Below, piece after piece: positions 49,469 through 59,975 of a stretch of DNA of 64,000 nucleotides. Every line of letters begins with the position of its first letter. Position 1 is the first letter of the stretch. The notes under the pieces are model-generated. The model was given only the letters and a program-made list of their open reading frames with translations. It did no database searches and was not told the DNA's origin. The translations under genes and the position numbers were made by a program. Source of the DNA: Stereum hirsutum FP-91666 SS1 (taxonomy: Eukaryota > Basidiomycota > Agaricomycetes > Russulales > Stereaceae); the NCBI RefSeq assembly GCF_000264905.1, contig NW_006763132.1, positions 2,792,023-2,856,022 of the forward strand, read 5' to 3'.

Positions 49469-51526
49469 ATGAAAGCCTCGTTGGTGTCGAATGCCCTCTC
49501 TCTCGCTGGGTTGGCCTCAGCTCTCAGTCTACCTCAGACCGTGGAGAGACGCGTAACTTCATTTTCCTCGGCCTCAGGAATCTCCTTTACCTATAGTTCA
49601 GCATCCAGTTCGTCGTCATTTGATTCTACCCAGCCAACTATTGCGAATGTGGGAAACGTCTTGGTCAGTCTCTTCTCAGCACCGTACCATTTGATGCAGC
49701 TTCTTACCGACACCTCTAGTATCGTACCAACATCACTCTCGGAGGGCGAGGTTGGTTTTCGATCGTTTTCATCGTGTGTACGGTCCGACCTGATCTCCAT
49801 TACACAGATATTACCGTCCAGATTGATACGGGCTCTACCGACCTTTGGGTCTATCCGCAAGAGAAGTTAGAGAGCGTCACGTCATCTAAAGCTCAGCCAC
49901 AAAATTTGACCTACGGAGCCGGATCAGGTATGTTTCTGCCAATGATCGTTAGCCTAGGGCCCTCGAGTTGATCAGGATCGTGGGTACAGCTGTAGGTCCC
50001 ATCATGTTTGGTCAATTCTCCATTGGAGAGTTTGCTGTGGACTCGCAAGGTACGCCAGACCTCAGTTTTGCGCGCTGGAATCCTCGTCTCATTGGATCTC
50101 ATTTTCAGCGTTCGTCAATGCAACGAAGGTGTGCTAGCGGACCTTCACTCTTTGACCTGCACTGCATCGTCTGATTATCTCTTTCCTTTCCATCCCTCAC
50201 AGTTCACCGAATTTGGGGACATCCTATTCCCCCGAGGGGTCTTCGGTATCCTTGGTCTCGGATTGAACACTGACGACGGCGCTTCCAAAATCCTTTCCGC
50301 TGTCAACGATGCCTACGATGACTCCATTCTAGGCGAAAGTCCTCTCGGCAACATCTTTCACCAGAATAAGTCGCTACCAAACTTCATCACCATCATGCTC
50401 GGACGTTCCGGCGATCTCGACGATACTACCGATGGAATGTTCACCATTTCTGAGTACATTGATGGGTATGAGACCATCGAACAAACGCCGAAGCTGGCAA
50501 GATATGATGGCGGAGGATCGTCGAGGTGGTCCATACTGTTAGATAGCATTACGGTTAATGGGGAGAAGGTAGCGTTGAACTCGAGCACCGACGGAGTTCC
50601 GAAGGGCAAATCGATCACAGTGCTCGACACAGGCGCCACACAAGCCCAAGTTCCAAGGTTCATCGTGAATGCTATTTACAGCAGCTTCCCGGACGCCGTT
50701 TTCAGTGAGGAAAGTGACCTGTGGGCTGTGCCCTGCAATGCGTCTGCCGACGTGCGCTTTACCTTTGGGTACGTGTCCTTCCTTATAGCCCCTGGGATAT
50801 CGTTCTAAACCCAATACTCTCATGGATGGCAGCGGCCAGGAGATTCCTATCCACCCCTTGGACCTGACCGATACTTCAACTATCACAACCGCAGACGGCG
50901 ATAATGTCACCATTTGCACCTCGTCGTATGCCCCTCTCAATCTAGGAGCAGGCTTCGAAGGCTTCGACATGCTCCTCGGCGACGCCTTCCTCCGCAACGC
51001 GTACGCATTGTTCGACTATGGTGACTTCGTAGACCCCTCCAAAAACGAGACCAAGGACGCCTTCATCCAACTGCTCGCCCTCGAGGACGCCGACGACGCT
51101 CTCAGTGACTTCACGCAGAGTCGCCAAAACGCTCTTTCGCAGCTCCCACCTGAAGCGACGCTCGCGCAGGTCCGGCAGCTCGCAGGATCGTCATCATCAT
51201 CATCCGATTCGTCGTCGTCTACCGACTCAGACTCGACGAAGAACACCCTCGCCACCGATGATTCGTCCTCCGGCTCGGACTCTTCCTCTGGATATGGTGC
51301 CCTGCTCAACCGTGTAGACTCTTTTGGCCCAGCCATCGTCGGCCTCCTAGCCGCGAACCTACTCGTCGGTATCGTCCTTTGCGCTCTCGGCGTTATGATG
51401 TGTATCAGGAAAGGAGCGTCATCGGGTACAAAGATGAGGGGGGCGCCGACGTATGCGCCCGTGAGGTTCAAGGACGAGGGTCGTAAAGCGGAAGACGAGC
51501 CGTATACCTCGACGTACAACGATTGA
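49469..51526 (+). CDS. Pepsin-like aspartic protease (A1) with C-terminal membrane anchor, 561 aa
   Basis: Seven exons (49469-49663, 49720-49750, 49808-49927, 49990-50049, 50109-50128, 50203-50768, 50833-51526) give 561 aa. A signal peptide (MKASLVSNALSLAGLASAL) and a Ser-rich propeptide-like stretch precede two catalytic motifs: DTGSTDLWV at about residue 84 and DTGATQAQVP in the second lobe. The flap region reads YGAGSAVGPI. After the protease body comes a Ser/Asp-rich stalk (about residues 450-490), then one strong membrane helix (FGPAIVGLLAANLLVGIVLCALGVMMC) and a short basic/acidic cytosolic tail. The layout is like yapsin-type cell-surface proteases, but with a true transmembrane helix instead of a GPI signal. 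The usual DTGSS motif is DTGST here. Substrate cannot be told from sequence. Confidence 0.93.
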
Positions 51527-52192
51527 GGACGGTCAGTATGTCAACTCAAAAGGAAGACTTTGAACGGACATGTCTATTTTTTTTTGGGTATAGCCTTGTA
51601 TTGTCTAACTTATTCAGATCATCGTACTTACACTCGTTACGATTACTCATCATTGCTTCGGTCGCATCCTAGGACTTTTCAATCTCACATTCTACTACGC
51701 CGCATCTTCATGAGCAATATTTATTATATACAATATACGATCAGGGTGCTTCAATTGATACATTTTGGCCATAAGTTCTTCGACTTGCGCTAGGGAGCGA
51801 AACTTATAAGTGGGAAGCTTGGGCGCAGAGTAGAGCAGCCCTGGGCCACCTCTATAGCCATTGTTTGGTCTAAGCGGGCTGGAAGGTCTGGCATCCGTGC
51901 AAATTTCAACTTGAACCGCTTCTTCGATGCAGATGTTTATTTGCGAAAGTATTAGTAAGAGACATATCTACGTTATACGAGTAAAGCACGAGGTGGGTAT
52001 CATAGGCATGGGTATGTATATGCTAAAGGAATCGACATGCTGCAAACCACGGACGATTTCTAAATTGGAATACATGAGCTTGTCTTGAAATAGATCGAAA
52101 TATAAGGAAATAGAAGAACGTCGGCGAAGAAAGAAAAATATCTCTAGGACCTCCATGTACTACGACAGCACCACCAAACCATAAAGCATAAG
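51527..52192. other. Convergent 3' region, protease / unknown gene
   Basis: About 665 bases between two converging stop codons, AT-rich with a T-run at 51577-51585. No gene is supported. Confidence 0.5.
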
Positions 52193-53233
52193 TCAATGTA
52201 ATATTTCTCTGGGAACAAATGAGGGAACAGGCATCGCAGGATGATCGTGAGCAAACCCCCTGACTAGGAACTGCTGGAGGGCGGCCAGGCTACGGTGCCC
52301 AAATCCATCGCAGTCCGAATGCCTCGTGCAAGAGCAGGGGCAATCTGCAGCATATTCCGACACCTCAGCGGCACGAGTTGACCGATCGTCGATAGAGTAT
52401 AGCGGAGTCGGGAACGGTGCTATTCTCTCCGGTCCGTTGTCTGATACCCCGAGCTGTGCTTGTGATCCATTATTCGTTGCTCGTCTTCCTGCCGACATAT
52501 CCTGAATTTGCGTTGGCGCATTCTGCAACCCAGGCCTCGATGCAGCCTGCGCGCGCTGCTTGGCTCGATGTTCTCTCTCTGCGTGCTGTCGATCATCGTA
52601 GTGACGCAATTAGTGACGGTGCTCGGTGCTCCTTCGGGGCACAGCAAGGACACAGACAAAGATGGCAAGGAAGCGACACTTACAATGAGTGCAGTCTCAG
52701 CATTTTTGGCGGCTTTCCAAGTCCTTCTTCCTTTACGGATGGCCCTAATCGTTCCGAAATGTTTCTCCTCAAGCTCTTGGCATAAAGGACTAGCTTGCTC
52801 GTGTCTATCGTACAAGCAATCAGTCAGTCTACGATGATGGATAAATGAAGGAAATGAAGGCATCAAAGAAAACGTACACTCTGAGGGATTCTTCAACTGA
52901 GTACACTTGCTCTCGAGGTAGGCCCTTGGCTATAAGCTCGTGAAGCTTTTCCTCGGTCTCTATTCGCAGTTTTCGTGCTCTCTTCCGCTGCATCTCGGGA
53001 CCGAAGTGTTCTGGAATAGCATGCGCCAAAGCGTGGATTGCGTTCACCACATCTTTGGTAACGGCGACAACGTCTGAGGCCTCGACTGACATCTGCAATT
53101 TTCGAAGTCATGCACATGGTCAGAAGCAAGATTGACAAAGGAGGCGACGCGACGTACGAACCATTGTGCTTTGTGATTCTCGAGATCGGAGGGGTGGGGA
53201 TGCAGGAGAGCGACGATGAGTGACGCGGAACAT
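52193..53233 (-). CDS. Unknown helical protein, 274 aa
   Basis: Four exons (53233-53162, 53092-52878, 52828-52684, 52585-52193) join in frame to 274 aa. I do not recognise the family. The first 24 residues are Arg/Ser-rich. Residues about 25-165 are mostly helical and charged (KDVVNAIHALAHAIPEHF, MQRKRARKLRIETEEKLHE, ELEEKHFGTIRAIRKGRR, AERHRAKQ-like run), so a coiled-coil is likely. The C-terminal third is polar, with a Cys cluster (DCPCSCTRHSDCDGF). There is no signal peptide or membrane helix. The first exon could be replaced by an ATG at the start of exon 2 (MSVEASD). The third intron is about 98 nt and its acceptor is less certain than the others; a nearby alternative AG would change the C-terminal frame. 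Confidence 0.55.
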
Positions 53234-54615
53234 AGTACCGGACTTAGACAGTTTTATGAACATTCCGTAGATATCTTGTCGTCATCGACCCCACAGATGT
53301 ATGCCTCGCCGGCACCTCACGATATCCTCCTGCAAAGCTTGTTCCGAAGAATCTCATCAGTAGCGTTATGACTCGCGGAGCCATCGCGGGAAGTCGACTC
53401 GACGACCCGCTATGCATGTTTGCCTCGCGGTGGTCGGAGAACAGGTGGAAAGTCAGCAGCCATTCATGTCCGAGACTTTCCTCCAACAGCTGTGCAGGAT
53501 GGCAGGTTTTCTACCGCCGTCAAGGGACGCGATGAGAGCAGAGTGACTGAGCGCCTGTATGTCTCATCTGGAAACACGCTCCCGCTCGATGACACCAGGG
53601 GTACCGTCAACGTCTCGCTCAGCCATAACGGCATTTGACCCAGATTTAATAAGAGGAGGTACATCGAGTCACCCTGATGTCGAGGACATATCCCTGTAGT
53701 ATAACGGATTTTATACCTCATATGCCAGTGTATATGATGTACAGCCCGTTCAGGCCAGCAATCCCTGCCCAGAAAAAAGTCCAATAAGATCTAAGGTATG
53801 GCCGCGGACTACGTACGGTGAAAGGACTTGTTATCACCGCATAGAGCCTCCGGTAATGACAACATGGTGATCTGCATCGCCGGAAGGCATAGATATGTAG
53901 GGCCCTATGCCCCGCTTCAAATGGGGAGAGCACAACGAGGATAAAACATACCAGCCCAGGAGCTTGTAGACTGCAGGTGGTATAGGTGAGGTAGCCCGAC
54001 TGTGATCCACGAGCAACCCGCATGCACAGGCGCCGCTGCCGAAGTGGACAGCTCGAACGACACACGATGGGCCTCGCGGGATCTAGTATCAAGATGTTTG
54101 AGAAAAGACAAAATTTCAAAAGGTGGACTACGATAGGGACGCGAGCGAGACGAAAGAAACTTGCGAGAAAGGGATGAACAATTTGAAGGAACGCGGCAAG
54201 CATTATCGCGGTCCCACACCTCGGCCACTCCCCAAAATGTTCGAACTCCGATGCTCACGATAACATACTTCCGGGTGCACCACAATCTCAATTGTTTCCC
54301 GAATATCTGAATGTCTTGTGTATAACGGCTCGTCTATTCTCGATAGAGTATGTGAGACTCATTCTCAGGCAAGTCATAGTTGTCGTTGAGACTGCCAATA
54401 CTTGGTGGGCAGCGTTCGATAAGCCCAAACCTCTACCAACAAGGAAGCGAGGTTAACACAGATGTACAAGGACAATCAGCAGCACTGTGGACTAGTCCAG
54501 AGTTCAAAGTTCAGATTATTCGTCAAATCGACGTGCACCAGCTGAATTATGAATTACAGGGTCAATTCCTGATTGAGAAAGGCTTTAGAGCAGAAATACA
54601 TACGCTACTACCACT
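53234..54615. other. 1.4-kb stretch with no recognisable gene
   Basis: Between the start of the unknown 274-aa gene and the stop of the DUF5519 gene. Frames of up to about 160 codons are open on the minus strand (53718-54203), but their translations are low-complexity mixtures with no family look. No repeat or RNA gene is seen. Confidence 0.45.
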
Positions 54616-55548
54616 TCACTCAAGGTGTCTGTTACCTGTCATGTACTCTGCCGCTGCTCTGATGAGACGAAGGATGACTTGAGCCTCCCCTTCATCCCTC
54701 GGTGCATAGACGAGCACGAAGTTCCCCGGTACAAGAGGTGCCACATGACTACCAGCCAGAGAGTGGCGTTCTCCCCAGCCCTGCTCGATCACTTTTCGGA
54801 AAGAGAAGAAAAAAGATGCTCATATCAGTGACGGTAGTGATTAGAAGCTTTAGCATCTGCGTACCAAGTTTACAGTCCGCAGGCGAAAGAGCGAGATGTA
54901 AGGACCCATCGAGACTTGTGTGTACATGAGCAATCTCCCGTTGTGTCTTCTTCCAGACTTTCTCAGTCTTTGAGGAAGGAGCTACGGAAGGATGCACGAA
55001 AAGGGCGGTACCCCTCCTTTCAAGAACCGATTGGCCTGTAACAAGACACTTGGGGTTCGCAGCGGCAATGCCTGATATAGCGGAGGTCAAGATCTGTACA
55101 TGAACGGCGATCAGAACATGGAATGGCTGAAGTCTAGTGGACCACGCACGGGCAGTAGAGGCTTGGGTGCAAACTGGTCAATTTGTCGGTGAGGGACAGC
55201 ATGCCAACCAGTCCTCGGCCTTGAACCACCCTTCCTCTTCGGAAGCAAGCCATCTTTCTTGATGGCCGCTTCCGAGTTGATGAATGACTCCTGATTGGGG
55301 TCGGAGTCGTACAGGTCCGTTTTCGTGGTGTCGCGTACCGCAAAAGCAGTGAATATAGTCGATGCTAACCATCCTATTGGGTTATACGGTAAGCCACCTC
55401 GACCTAGACCGAGATAAAGTTGGTAGTTCTGGTAGAGACGAGTAGAAAGGTAGACAGAGGCGAGAGTTGCAGGAACGATTACAACAAGATTATCTTTCTT
55501 GGTGAGGGGAGGCGGGATGCGAGAGACAAGAGCATGAAGTTGAGACAT
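54616..55548 (-). CDS. DUF5519 ('luciferase'-domain) protein, 267 aa
   Basis: Three exons (55548-55150, 55093-54865, 54791-54616) give 267 aa. An N-terminal hydrophobic helix (NLVVIVPATLASVYLSTRLY) suggests a membrane anchor. The C-terminal part has the pattern seen in fungal proteins annotated as 'luciferase domain' / DUF5519: VWKKTQREIAHVHTSLDGSLHLAL, then VIEQGWGERHSLAG and VLVYAPRDEGEAQVI. The His in HVH and the GWGERH string are the conserved points. The name is historical; no light-producing role is implied and the biochemical function is unknown to me. It sits just downstream of the two P450 genes on the same strand. A TATAAA (minus strand, 55605-55610) lies about 57-62 bases before the ATG. 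Confidence 0.75.
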
Positions 55549-56044
55549 GGTTGAGAGAATGGGAAAGTGTTGCGCAGTATGATGTTGCCAGAGAGTTCCC
55601 GAGTTTTATAGCTTGCTCCGAGTCGAGCTTGGGAACGGCGTCAAGCAAGACGTCATCAGAGGGCAACCTGCCGGGCAATCTTATCGGAGTCGGAGATGAA
55701 TTCAGTTGATCTCCTTCGGCTTGGATATCTTCCGACTCTTCCCGAACCTGCATGCGCGTTTTGACCGGCCAAGCATGACTGAGGAAACTCCGTTCACCGT
55801 CCATCCACGTCGAATCAAAATGAGCCAAAAGTAACCTGCACCGTAAGTGACCCACTCAGTACGAGAGCCTTCGAAGCAGTTATGACTCGGGTGAAGGACT
55901 CAAAGGAACTTGCTACGCGGCTCAAACAGGGCTGCGACTCGTTGAGTCGTATTGGAACTAGAAAGGTGTACAAGTGCGGCCTCCGGAAAGCGCAACGCCT
56001 AGATATAGGCCAAAAGAGTCTCCTGCCCGTGTGTACAAAACGAA
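55549..56044. other. Intergenic region, DUF5519 promoter and P450 copy 1 3' flank
   Basis: About 495 bases. The part from about 55965 to 56044 resembles the 3' flank of P450 copy 2 (about 59893-59975), so it belongs to the duplicated unit. No gene is seen. Confidence 0.5.
55605..55610 (-). promoter_or_regulatory. TATA box of the DUF5519 gene
   Basis: TATAAA on the minus strand, about 60 bases upstream of the ATG at 55548. Positional evidence. Confidence 0.5.
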
Positions 56045-58984
56045 TCAAGCGAAAGTGGCGGCTTCGGTTGGTGCAGCTTCCTCTGCCCTGACCCACATCC
56101 CTCCCTATGTCCGATCATCGCCACCACGAAGTTGTGTTGGTCAGTGTCAACCATTTCGTGAAGACCGGGAAAGACAAAGAAAAGGAGAACAGACCTCGGA
56201 ATACAACGTCAGATGCGACTTCATCCATATCTTCTCTCCCCCAGGACCTGGTGGCGGCCTCGACTCAGGCGGTTGCGCATCCTCGGCGAAAGAGACGCTA
56301 GAGAAGGCCTGCAGGAAGCGGACGAGGAAGAAAGAGGCTTCGTTATAGGCAAACTATATGCGATGATGCACTCTATTCAATATCATGTGCACTAAGTTAA
56401 CCGAAAACAGTGGCGCTGATCTGCGTACCTGTTGACCAAGGCAGATCCTAGGTCCGGCATTGAAAGGTAGGAAGATGAACGGGTTTGGTGTCAAGTATTT
56501 TTGAACGCGAGAGTCTAGGAAACGGTCGGGGTCGAATACAAGAGCTGCGCAATGAGAGGTAGCAATCAAAAACCGGATTATGTACACAGAATATTAGAAG
56601 GACGCGGAAGACTTGCCATCAGGTCCCCATAGGTCAGTTCGGCGATGCATGAGAAATACTGAGTATGGGCATCTAGCATGTCTCTGTCAGGAAAGCTGAT
56701 TGCTCCAATGGAAATCTATGCTCACTTCGTGCCAGGAGGGATATAGATTGGTTTACCGCCAGGGACCTTCGAGGGCCATAGTGTTGCCTCAGTAGATCGA
56801 CGCATATTGAACGGCCTGAAGCAGATATCATGTCAGCGAAGAACATGCACGAGGTTGTAAATGTGAGCGCACACAGGGGGCCACAACCTCATGACCTCAT
56901 TCAACACAGCACGAAGATATTTACAAGCGCGGAGATCATCGTAGGTAGGCGCACGATCGGGACCGACTTGTTCGAGAATTTCGTTTCGAAGGCGTGAAAG
57001 TACGTGTGGATATTGAGTCAACGCGTAAGTGGTGAAGGTTAACAAGCATGCTGTCTGTGAAGAGACAGTTTGTTATGAACCAAGAACGATATCTGTGTAT
57101 ATAAAGCATACCGTGTCTCTTCCAGCCAGAAGTAAGTTCTGCGAGACGTGTCAGCATACAGACAGCGCCAGCATGGACATCACTTACCAGAGTTTCGTTA
57201 CGGAGAACGGCGGGATCTGGATATTCCACGTATTTAATACGTATTTCCTCGCAACAGTTTACACAAGACTCACCTCTTGTGTACTGAATCAAATGATCTA
57301 GCAGGGATTGACCCTCTTCGACACCTGAAGAAATACCCGCTTCCAACTTATGTTCACCCGCCGCTACAGGCGAAAGCTTTCCCTCTTCATCAGCTCTTTC
57401 AATAGCCCTTCTCACAATCGGCTCCACAAAATCCTCAAGGACCTTGATGTTGTTCTTCATTCTTCCATTTCCTCTTAACTCCTGTACCAGCTCGAACAAG
57501 GGCCATGCAATGCCATACCGAGACCTCAAAGCTGTGGCTATTTGAGCGTCGAGAAAGGCATGAGCAAAGACGTTGGCCGGGTTCTTCTCTTGGAACTGCG
57601 TGGACATCTTGGGTGTCGTGTTGTATTTGTATGGAGTGGGAGAGGATGACGAGTGAGCTGGGTAGGGCAGTCCAGCTTCGAGGGAGCGAACATTTGTGCC
57701 GAAGAGATAGGATGTGGCAGCGTCAAGAGTAAATCGGGATACAAGATCCTAAGATGGAGACATATATCAGTCTTCGATCGAGATGCGCGTCGGCCCCAGA
57801 AACAGGCCGACGTTCCATGCATGATACGTTTGGTACGAGCAAAGATAAGGAATGAACATAGAACCAGATATGCCGGTGTTCGGACGAGTAGGGATTATTT
57901 ATGGAAAATATGATATAGTGTAGAATTGATATGATGGACTCTACTCACCTGAAAGTCGACGGCGTGTCCCTCTTGCAAACGAGTACGAAGAAGTTTGAGG
58001 GTAGCTTTAACATGTTCGTCGAAGAGTTGAAAGTCTGAAATACGCTCCTTGGAGAAGAAAGGGCGGGTCATACTACGGTGGAATCTGATGGAGGTCATGC
58101 TCAAAAAGGCGCAAAACCAGGGATAATTCTTGGGTATCTTACTTCCACATATCGCCTGACAGGAAATGGCGATGGTTAGATATAATGTTCCGAAAATGAG
58201 AGGTGTCAACTCACCATCAGAGTTGAAGATGCCGATTCCGAGTAGGTCCATGTTCTGATCAATGCTCCTTGGGCCTAAAAGATGAGGTGAGTGATCTGAT
58301 GATTCAGGTCGACGACAAGATCGAACCCTTCTCAAAGCCGTTGAAATTGGTGGCAAGAATCGCCTATAGTATGCGTTTCGAGTCCGAGTCAGCGTAAAGC
58401 TGTTGGTAGCGAATACTGACTGGAATAAAAAAAAACGAACCTTGATGTACTCGGGTTCTGTCGTAAGGAACTAAGGTGACATCGCCAGTTTGAACAACGA
58501 CGGTAAGATTAAGGTATTCATCACACTCACTCGATTCTCGAAAGAGATTCGGAAATTGAATGTATTGCCATATTCTGCGGACCATTCACGTATGTGCTCC
58601 CCTGCTCATGGCGAAGATGGTGGAAGTGTTAGTTCTGGTGTTCTTCACACTGCACATAATACTCAAAAGCGTACCCAAATAGCCACGACGAAAGTTGTCG
58701 ACCATCCTCTTCAGAATATTTCCACCACCTATGCTCGGGTCGAATACTCTTGGAGGTAAGACTGCACCGAGACGCTTTGCATTCCGTTCATCACGCCAAA
58801 TTTCCCACTGAATCCAACAAGCAAACGCAAAAGGCAGAGACCCCAAACAGAGGGCTACGGTCGCGTACCAGGGAAGGTTGACGGAGGATATTTGGACAAG
58901 CACATAGATAATCGCTGGAGGGCCCAGCAGCAAAGGCAGAAGAGAACCTGTGTATTTGACGAGAACACCTAAGGAGCCTGCCAT
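56045..58984 (-). CDS. CYP63-like cytochrome P450, copy 1, 616 aa
   Basis: Sixteen exons (58984-58675, 58601-58531, 58470-58441, 58363-58327, 58274-58215, 58155-58143, 58084-57949, 57748-57274, 57216-57188, 57138-57112, 57054-56873, 56815-56726, 56672-56617, 56544-56429, 56353-56195, 56104-56045) give 616 aa. It is a membrane-bound monooxygenase expected in the ER. Order: N-terminal membrane segment, [16 protein letters not shown] (C-helix), I-helix AGRDTTACLL, ExxR in [10 protein letters not shown], the FDPDRFLD region and the heme motif [13 protein letters not shown] with Cys about 540. These strings match the CYP63 family of white-rot fungi, in the alkane/fatty-acid-hydroxylase clan. Start: the ATG aligned with copy 2; an upstream in-frame ATG (59065) was rejected. 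One intron has a GC donor. Confidence 0.93.
56545..56616 (-). other. GC-AG intron in P450 copy 1
   Basis: The donor is G|GCAAGT after the codons for LWGPD, the best-known GC-donor context, and the acceptor is TTGCGCAG before LVFDPDRF. Phase 1 on both sides restores [13 protein letters not shown]. The same position in copy 2 (60451-60526) also has GCAAGT. Confidence 0.85.
58143..58155 (-). other. 13-nt microexon of P450 copy 1
   Basis: Thirteen bases coding (G)DMW(K) between a CTGTCAG acceptor and a GTAAGA donor. The same 13 bases form the matching exon of copy 2 (62137-62149). Without it the [16 protein letters not shown]-helix block is broken. Confidence 0.88.
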
Positions 58985-59975
58985 GCCGATTTGTTGTTGG
59001 AATGGAGCAGCCAAAGGCGGACGGAAGGACGGAGGGTGAAGACAGACGACGAGAGATGAAGTCATTCGTCCTTATAGAAGTGCAAATCGGCTGAGTGTGA
59101 GCGTATCATGTGGAAGACCCGGTATGTTTTACCACAAGCAGACGGGTGAGTTGATTACCGAGCACGCTCTCCATCGTACGGCCGTGCGTGTGTCAAGTGG
59201 TCCCGCGACAGGCAATAATGGTAAAGAAGACGTCTCCCGTGTGAACATGATGGGCACTATACAGTGTGGGCAGTAGAAAACTGCGGGAAAGTGCTGGGAG
59301 AGCGCAACCTCGACGCTGGATACGGCTCAGAACCATCGTCGTCAGGTGACTTAGACGCCCAGGACCACGTCCGAGGCCTGAGGTCTCCCTCAAAAAGAAA
59401 CTCATTACACAAATCATAGATAGCATTAGCGTGGCAGATTGTGACTTCAAAAAATATTCAAACTCTTAGATAGGAAGCCATCTCTCTAGCCACGTTATTT
59501 GTTGAATTGTTTCTGCCGAAATTCGCCTCAGGCAGCAGGCTGCCGCGAGGCTAAAGCTCTCCAAGAATAAGTACCTTCAAAAAGCCTGGAAAATTAGCTT
59601 GAGCAGTAGGTTGCAGGTAGTTTTAGTCGAGGTGAGGGAACCTACGACTGTATGTAACTGAGAATTTCTTTTCGGAGGGAAACGTTTTCGAAGTTGCAAA
59701 AAATATTAAGACCACTTCGACTTCTTCCTTCCGAGTCGCTCATACTGCGCCGACTCCTAGATGGTTAGATTTATTCATAATGAGTCGGATGAATCCGATT
59801 TCGGGTAGTAGCGAGTCTATACGCTGACTGCTAAAACAGGGCTGAGTGGATCATAAGTGGGTTGTATTCAATGTATTGTAACTTTGAAAGATATGCAAGT
59901 GCGAAAGGCGCGACGCATACTAGGCCCAAGCTCGACGGATTTCACTTAAATGGCCCACTCGTGTAGACACACACA
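58985..59975. promoter_or_regulatory. Promoter of P450 copy 1 and 3' flank of copy 2
   Basis: About 990 bases. A minus-strand TATAAG (59071-59076) lies about 90 bases before the copy-1 ATG. Around 59199-59330 is a block shared with the copy-2 promoter, including GGTCCCGCGACAGG and ACTATACAGTGTGGGCAG. The part near 59893-59975 resembles the 3' flank of copy 1. No further gene is seen. Confidence 0.65.
59071..59076 (-). promoter_or_regulatory. TATA-like element of P450 copy 1
   Basis: TATAAG on the minus strand, matching in position the TATAAA of copy 2 (both about 90 bases from their ATGs). Confidence 0.5.

Larger units (their letters stand above)
55965..59340 (-). repeat. Tandem duplication unit A (P450 copy 1 with flanks)
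   Basis: Promoter block, 16-exon gene and about 80 bases of 3' flank are all matched in the neighbouring unit B (about 59893-63300), in direct orientation. Exons are clearly more alike than introns. Limits are approximate because I aligned by eye. Confidence 0.75.

Noticed and set aside
49928..49974. Protease intron ending at the first AG (before GATCGTGGG)
   Set aside because: It leads to a stop codon; the next AG (49989) gives the conserved YGAGSAVGPI flap and stays in frame.
53718..54203. Minus-strand open frame of about 160 codons
   Set aside because: No family match; it looks like chance openness in a gene-free stretch.
58985..59065. Upstream in-frame ATG at 59065 as start of P450 copy 1
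   Set aside because: The matching base in copy 2 is not an ATG (GTGACTTC), and the added 27 residues are not P450-like; it also lies almost on the TATA element.
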